Assembly: GCF_029223525.1 (NCBI RefSeq)
Contig: NZ_JARHTQ010000002.1
Span: forward strand, 62,001 to 126,000
Reading direction: 5' to 3'
Source of the DNA: Streptantibioticus ferralitis
GTDB lineage: Bacteria; Actinomycetota; Actinomycetes; Streptomycetales; Streptomycetaceae
DNA: 64,000 nucleotides
In this document: one piece after another, positions 61,509 to 64,000 of the stretch
Layout: each line of letters starts with the position of its first letter
Numbering within the stretch: position 1 is the stretch's first letter
Notes under the pieces: model-generated
Databases searched by the model: none
What the model was told of the DNA's origin: nothing
What the model saw: the letters and a program-made list of their open reading frames with translations, nothing else
Translations under genes and position numbers: made by a program

Positions 61509-61733
61509 TCAGGAGGTGCCGTTGGTGTGGATGGCCTCGCAGAGCCCGGTCAACGAGTCCCGGGACACGATGCTGCCGCTCAGCGCCTGATGGGCCAACG
61601 GAAGTCCGCAGTGCCGCCCGTCCGTGGATCCGGTGCCCAGCGGCCCGGCCGCCGACGCCGGGCTCACGGCGGTCAGCACCAGGCCGACGCCGAGCACTGC
61701 GGTGGCCGCGGACCAGTGGGGCTTGCTGACCAT
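61509..61733 (-). CDS. Small secreted protein with two cysteines
   Basis: A 74-residue precursor. The signal peptide (about residues 1-28: KPHWSAATAVLGVGLVLTA, cleavage after SASA) leaves a mature peptide of about 45 residues with two Cys (HCGLPLAHQ and TGLCEAIHT), possibly one disulfide. Size and placement recall small exported morphogenetic peptides, but it does not match chaplins or rodlins. GAGGAG precedes ATG 61733, which makes translation very likely. Confidence 0.7.
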   Translation of the reverse strand: MVSKPHWSAATAVLGVGLVLTAVSPASAAGPLGTGSTDGRHCGLPLAHQALSGSIVSRDSLTGLCEAIHTNGTS

Positions 61734-61760
61734 GGGCGCTCCTCTACATCGCTTCCGTGC

Positions 61761-61785
61761 GCCTTACGGACACTCGCCGTAAGGC
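61761..61785 (-). terminator. Inverted repeat between the monooxygenase and secreted-protein genes
   Basis: GCCTTACGG (61761-61769) pairs perfectly with CCGTAAGGC (61777-61785) around a seven-base loop. It lies 54 bp after the monooxygenase stop and 28 bp before the secreted-peptide start, so it could be a weak terminator or an operator. Confidence 0.5.
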
Positions 61786-61838
61786 CTTCTGCCCGGAAGA
61801 ACGGAAAAGTCCGCGATGGGTCACTCACGACGGGTCAT

Positions 61839-62162
61839 TCAGGAGGGCAGCCCGGGACCGCTGAGCGGAGTGAACTCGACGACTTCCGGACTGCCGGAGA
61901 GCATGTTCAGCACATCCTCGACGGTGAACTCGGCCTCCGGCGTCACGGCGGCCAGGGCGGCGGTGACACTGTCCTGGTCAGCCCACATCTCGACGACCCG
62001 GACCGTGTCCGGATCGTTCTTGTCCTCGCAGATGACGTACATCTGGCAGCCAGGTGCCGCCGCCAGCGCCGCCGCGACCCTCGACAGGATGTCAGCCAAC
62101 TCGCCTCCCCTGCCGGGTTGAGCGCGCATGGTGACGAAACGGCCGATCGTAGGTGTGGACAT
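61839..62162 (-). CDS. Antibiotic biosynthesis monooxygenase (ABM) domain protein
   Basis: A 107-residue single ABM domain of the dimeric ferredoxin-like fold: GRFVTMRAQPGRGGELADIL, GCQMYVICEDKNDPDTVRVV and EMWADQDSVTAALAAVTPEA. Such proteins range from quinone-forming monooxygenases to haem-degrading enzymes and often lack a cofactor. The substrate is unknown. It stands alone at the edge of the remnant-rich patch to its right. Confidence 0.85.
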   Translation of the reverse strand: MSTPTIGRFVTMRAQPGRGGELADILSRVAAALAAAPGCQMYVICEDKNDPDTVRVVEMWADQDSVTAALAAVTPEAEFTVEDVLNMLSGSPEVVEFTPLSGPGLPS

Positions 62163-62287
62163 AGCGGGAGATTACCCAATGGGCCGGACGGTGTGTTCCG
62201 CTACCGTACGTGTCGGCAGGCCGCCCTGGCTCGCGGGCGTGAGCCACCGCGCCGTCCCCTGTGCAGGCGTCGGGCGCTCCTCTCGTC

Positions 62288-62410
62288 CTACGAGGTCAGC
62301 ACCAAGGTGGTCAACGCCACCGTGGCCCATCCATGTCGCAGGTCGTGCGGGCTGTACTGGGGGAGCTGAGCTGCTCGCCGCTGCCGCTCCCGTAGCGTCG
62401 AGCAGGTCAC
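62288..62410 (-). pseudogene. Tyrosine integrase C-terminal fragment
   Basis: In one reverse frame the sequence reads LRERQRRAAQLPQYSPHDLRH then GWATVALTTLVLTS and a stop at 62288. The HDLRH box is the conserved His-x-x-Arg region of tyrosine recombinases, in its usual context. The preceding Arg and following Tyr parts are missing. It directly abuts the truncated phzF fragment at 62407, which suggests a past integration or deletion junction. Confidence 0.55.
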
Positions 62411-62844
62411 CCGGCCTTCTGCCACACGCTTTGGAGCCGGACGATTCGCTCAATGGTTGCGGTGCCACCGACGTGGACCAGTGGACCGGCCTCGCGCTGC
62501 CAAGCGGAAGCGGTAATGGTGGCGGGGATACCGAGCGCATCGCCCATGTCGACGGTGATGTCGGTCATGCCCTCACGGGCCAGACGGGCGGCAAGGCAAG
62601 CGGTGCTGTTGGCGTTGGCGATGTCCTCTGGGACGCCGATCGACGGGGCGAACATTCGGGCCATGGCGCGGCCGTAAGCCGTCGGTGTGCAGTACACGTA
62701 GCAGCCCAGCAGCCCAAGGCGGTCGCAGGCATCACGAAGCCGGTCGAGGTTCGGGGCCAAGGCGGCGAGAACGGACCGTGTGGACACCGGAACCAGCATG
62801 CGCGGCCGCCCCAGGGAGGCGATGCAGGCGCCGCGAGCGGGCAT
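62407..62844 (-). pseudogene. PhzF family isomerase gene, N-terminally truncated
   Basis: The fragment reads MPARGACIASLGRPRMLV, GCYVYCTPTAYGRAMARMFA, GVPEDIANANSTACLAARLA, TVDMGDALGIPATITA and VHVGGTATIERIVRLQ. This is the C-terminal half of a PhzF-type epimerase/isomerase. The N-terminal half with its catalytic region is not found upstream. An in-frame ATG at 62844 could make a 145-residue product, but a functional enzyme is unlikely. Confidence 0.65.
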
Positions 62845-62861
62845 GTCCGACGTGAGGCCCA

Positions 62862-63080
62862 ATGCGTGGCCTCGTGGGCCTGCTCGCCGCGCCGCTGGGC
62901 GCCCGCACGACGCTCTGGCCGGCGGCGGTGTGGTCGGCCGTGAGTAGCGCGGCGGTGCTGGGCACTCCAAGGGTCCGCGCGATACGCGGACCCCAGCCGG
63001 TGCGATGGCCGCCCCTCACATCATGTCGGTGGCGCGCCGTTCCCCCGCGGTGGACGCCGAGGCCACTTCCGTGCACATGA
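62862..63080 (+). pseudogene. Possible MFS transporter C-terminal remnant
   Basis: A forward frame reads RGLVGLLAAPLGARTTLWPA, AVWSAVSSAAVLGTPRVRAI. This resembles the last membrane segments and basic end of drug-efflux MFS proteins. No upstream part is present and the remainder is degenerate. The identification rests on pattern only. Confidence 0.35.
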
Positions 63081-63114
63081 CCACGCTCGGCGATCACCGG
63101 TACGACGCCGATCG

Positions 63115-63146
63115 GCTGCCCTGCCACCTGTCCGTGGCAGGGCAGC
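63115..63146 (-). terminator. Terminator of the ohr gene
   Basis: A perfect 13-bp stem (63115-63127 with 63134-63146), loop CTGTCC, begins 29 bp beyond the stop of the reverse-strand gene. Confidence 0.8.
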
Positions 63147-63174
63147 CGCAGTGTCGTCAGGGGAGACGCCTGGC

Positions 63175-63597
63175 TCAGATGGTCGTCTTGAGCGCCACCT
63201 CGATATTGCCGCGGGTGACATTGGAGTACGGGCAGACTTGGTGCGTGGCCTGCACGAGTTCGTCGGCGGTGGTCTGGTCCAGGCCCGGCAGGTGCGCGTG
63301 CAGCTCGACCGCGAGGGTGAAGCGTGCGTCGTCAAGGGCGAGCAGGCTCACCGTTGACGTGACGGTCGAGTCGGCCACGCGGACCTTGCGCTCGCTGGCG
63401 ATCAGGCGCAGCCCGTTGTGGAAGCAGGCGGCATAACCGGCGGCGAACAACTGCTCGGGGTTGGTCTTCTCGCCGCCGGGACCTCCCATCTCCTTCGGAA
63501 CCGCGAGGAGTTCGTCGAGGACTCCGTCGGTGGAACGGACCTCGCCGTTGCGGCCGTCGCCGGACGAGACGGCCTCGGTGGTGTAGAGCACGGGCAT
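63175..63597 (-). CDS. ohr: Organic hydroperoxide resistance protein (Ohr/OsmC)
   Basis: Reduces organic hydroperoxides with a Cys pair. The 140-residue protein has the Ohr signatures: TNPEQLFAAGYAACFHNGLR with the peroxidatic Cys, and HQVCPYSNVTRGN with the resolving Cys. The start PVLYTTEAVSSGDGRNG is typical. AGGAG precedes ATG 63597. No OhrR-type regulator is adjacent in the window. A strong hairpin follows the stop. Confidence 0.93.
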   Translation of the reverse strand: MPVLYTTEAVSSGDGRNGEVRSTDGVLDELLAVPKEMGGPGGEKTNPEQLFAAGYAACFHNGLRLIASERKVRVADSTVTSTVSLLALDDARFTLAVELHAHLPGLDQTTADELVQATHQVCPYSNVTRGNIEVALKTTI

Positions 63598-63694
63598 GGT
63601 GACTCCTATCAGGGTTGCTGTGGGTATGTGGACGGTGCGGGCCGACACGACGTGGCGCTGCCGGGCGTTGTCTTTCGGCCGGCACACCGAGCGG

Positions 63695-64000
63695 CTATGG
63701 GGCCGGTTCGGTGGCCAAAGGGGCGCGCGGCGGCGTGGAGTCCGCAGGACGGGCGTGCCCGTCTGCGGCTGCGGCGGCCTGGGCGAGCAATGTCAGTGCG
63801 GCCTGCGAGGCCGACCCGGCTTCGGCGGTGACGGCGACGATGCGCTGCCCCGGCTTCGCAGGGACGGACAGGGCTTGTTGGGTGACGTCAAGGGATCCGA
63901 CAAGCGGGTGGTGCATGCGGTAGGCGGCGATGTCCCAGGCACGGACCCGGTGCTGGGACCACAAGGTGGTGAACTCCTGGCTGTGCATGGCCAGTTCGCC
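63695..64000 (-). CDS. XRE/MmyB-like regulator, C-terminal part (cut by window end)
   Basis: The reverse frame entering from the right edge carries the C-terminal end of an MmyB-like ligand-binding domain: EFTTLWSQHRVRAWDIAAYR, HHPLVGSLDVTQQALSVPAK, PGQRIVAVTAEAGSASQAAL. Such regulators have an N-terminal helix-turn-helix, which would lie beyond 64000. It often sits next to a reductase or dehydrogenase gene that it controls. The ATG at 63988 is internal, not the start. Confidence 0.7.
   Translation of the reverse strand, partial: GELAMHSQEFTTLWSQHRVRAWDIAAYRMHHPLVGSLDVTQQALSVPAKPGQRIVAVTAEAGSASQAALTLLAQAAAAADGHARPADSTPPRAPLATEPAP

Overview
The window looks like a chromosomal segment of a Streptomyces or very close relative. 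GC content and third-position GC are very high, starts include many GTG and TTG codons behind GGAGG-type ribosome sites, and the left third carries a gene order typical of that genus: lnt-ppm-fxsA, rbpA, an MFS protein, a glycerophosphodiester phosphodiesterase, a YczE/MocR pair and the sporulation genes sffA and smeA. No rRNA, tRNA, CRISPR array, intact insertion sequence or prophage was found.

Region by region. 0.4-4.2 kb: lipoprotein acylation (lnt), polyprenol-mannose synthesis (ppm), fxsA and the RNA polymerase-binding protein gene rbpA, whose promoter matches the SigR consensus and sits beside five 54/55-bp tandem repeats. 4.7-11.2 kb: transport and lipid genes, a MocR regulator and sffA-smeA. 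11.5-17.7 kb: an ankyrin protein, exonuclease III, three acetyltransferases (one frameshifted) and a DUF397 / anti-sigma-like ATPase / DUF5753 regulator set. 17.8-29.3 kb: two aldehyde dehydrogenases, glutamate decarboxylase, a 2-oxoglutarate oxygenase, the LysX fusion and a secreted protease. Decarboxylase plus succinate-semialdehyde dehydrogenase would give most of a GABA shunt.

29.5-39.3 kb: a flavoprotein disulfide reductase, an acetate/succinate channel, a frameshifted FhuF-like protein, hpnH with a divergent TetR regulator, and a second TetR regulator with two operator-like palindromes over its own start codon. 39.5-51 kb: a secreted chitosanase behind a CsnR-type operator, a decayed SpoIIE-type phosphatase, membrane proteins, oxidoreductases, a LURP-one protein, a TenA-like protein and a VIT1-type transporter. 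51-56.5 kb: an Rrf2 regulator, a cyclic-nucleotide-binding protein, an NTF2-like protein and a truncated haemoglobin with a zinc ribbon, suggesting a redox or nitrosative-stress neighbourhood.

56.6-64 kb: a short threonyl-tRNA synthetase preceded by what looks like a threonine attenuator (leader peptide with three consecutive Thr codons, then a perfect terminator), a short aconitase overlapping a zinc alcohol dehydrogenase, small membrane and secreted proteins, a patch of gene remnants (tyrosine integrase, PhzF, possibly MFS), Ohr/OsmC and a regulator cut by the window end.

Several reading frames break at GC homopolymers (near 11528, 14810, 33855 and 41847, and around 2841-2935). Real decay and assembly indels cannot be separated from this sequence alone.
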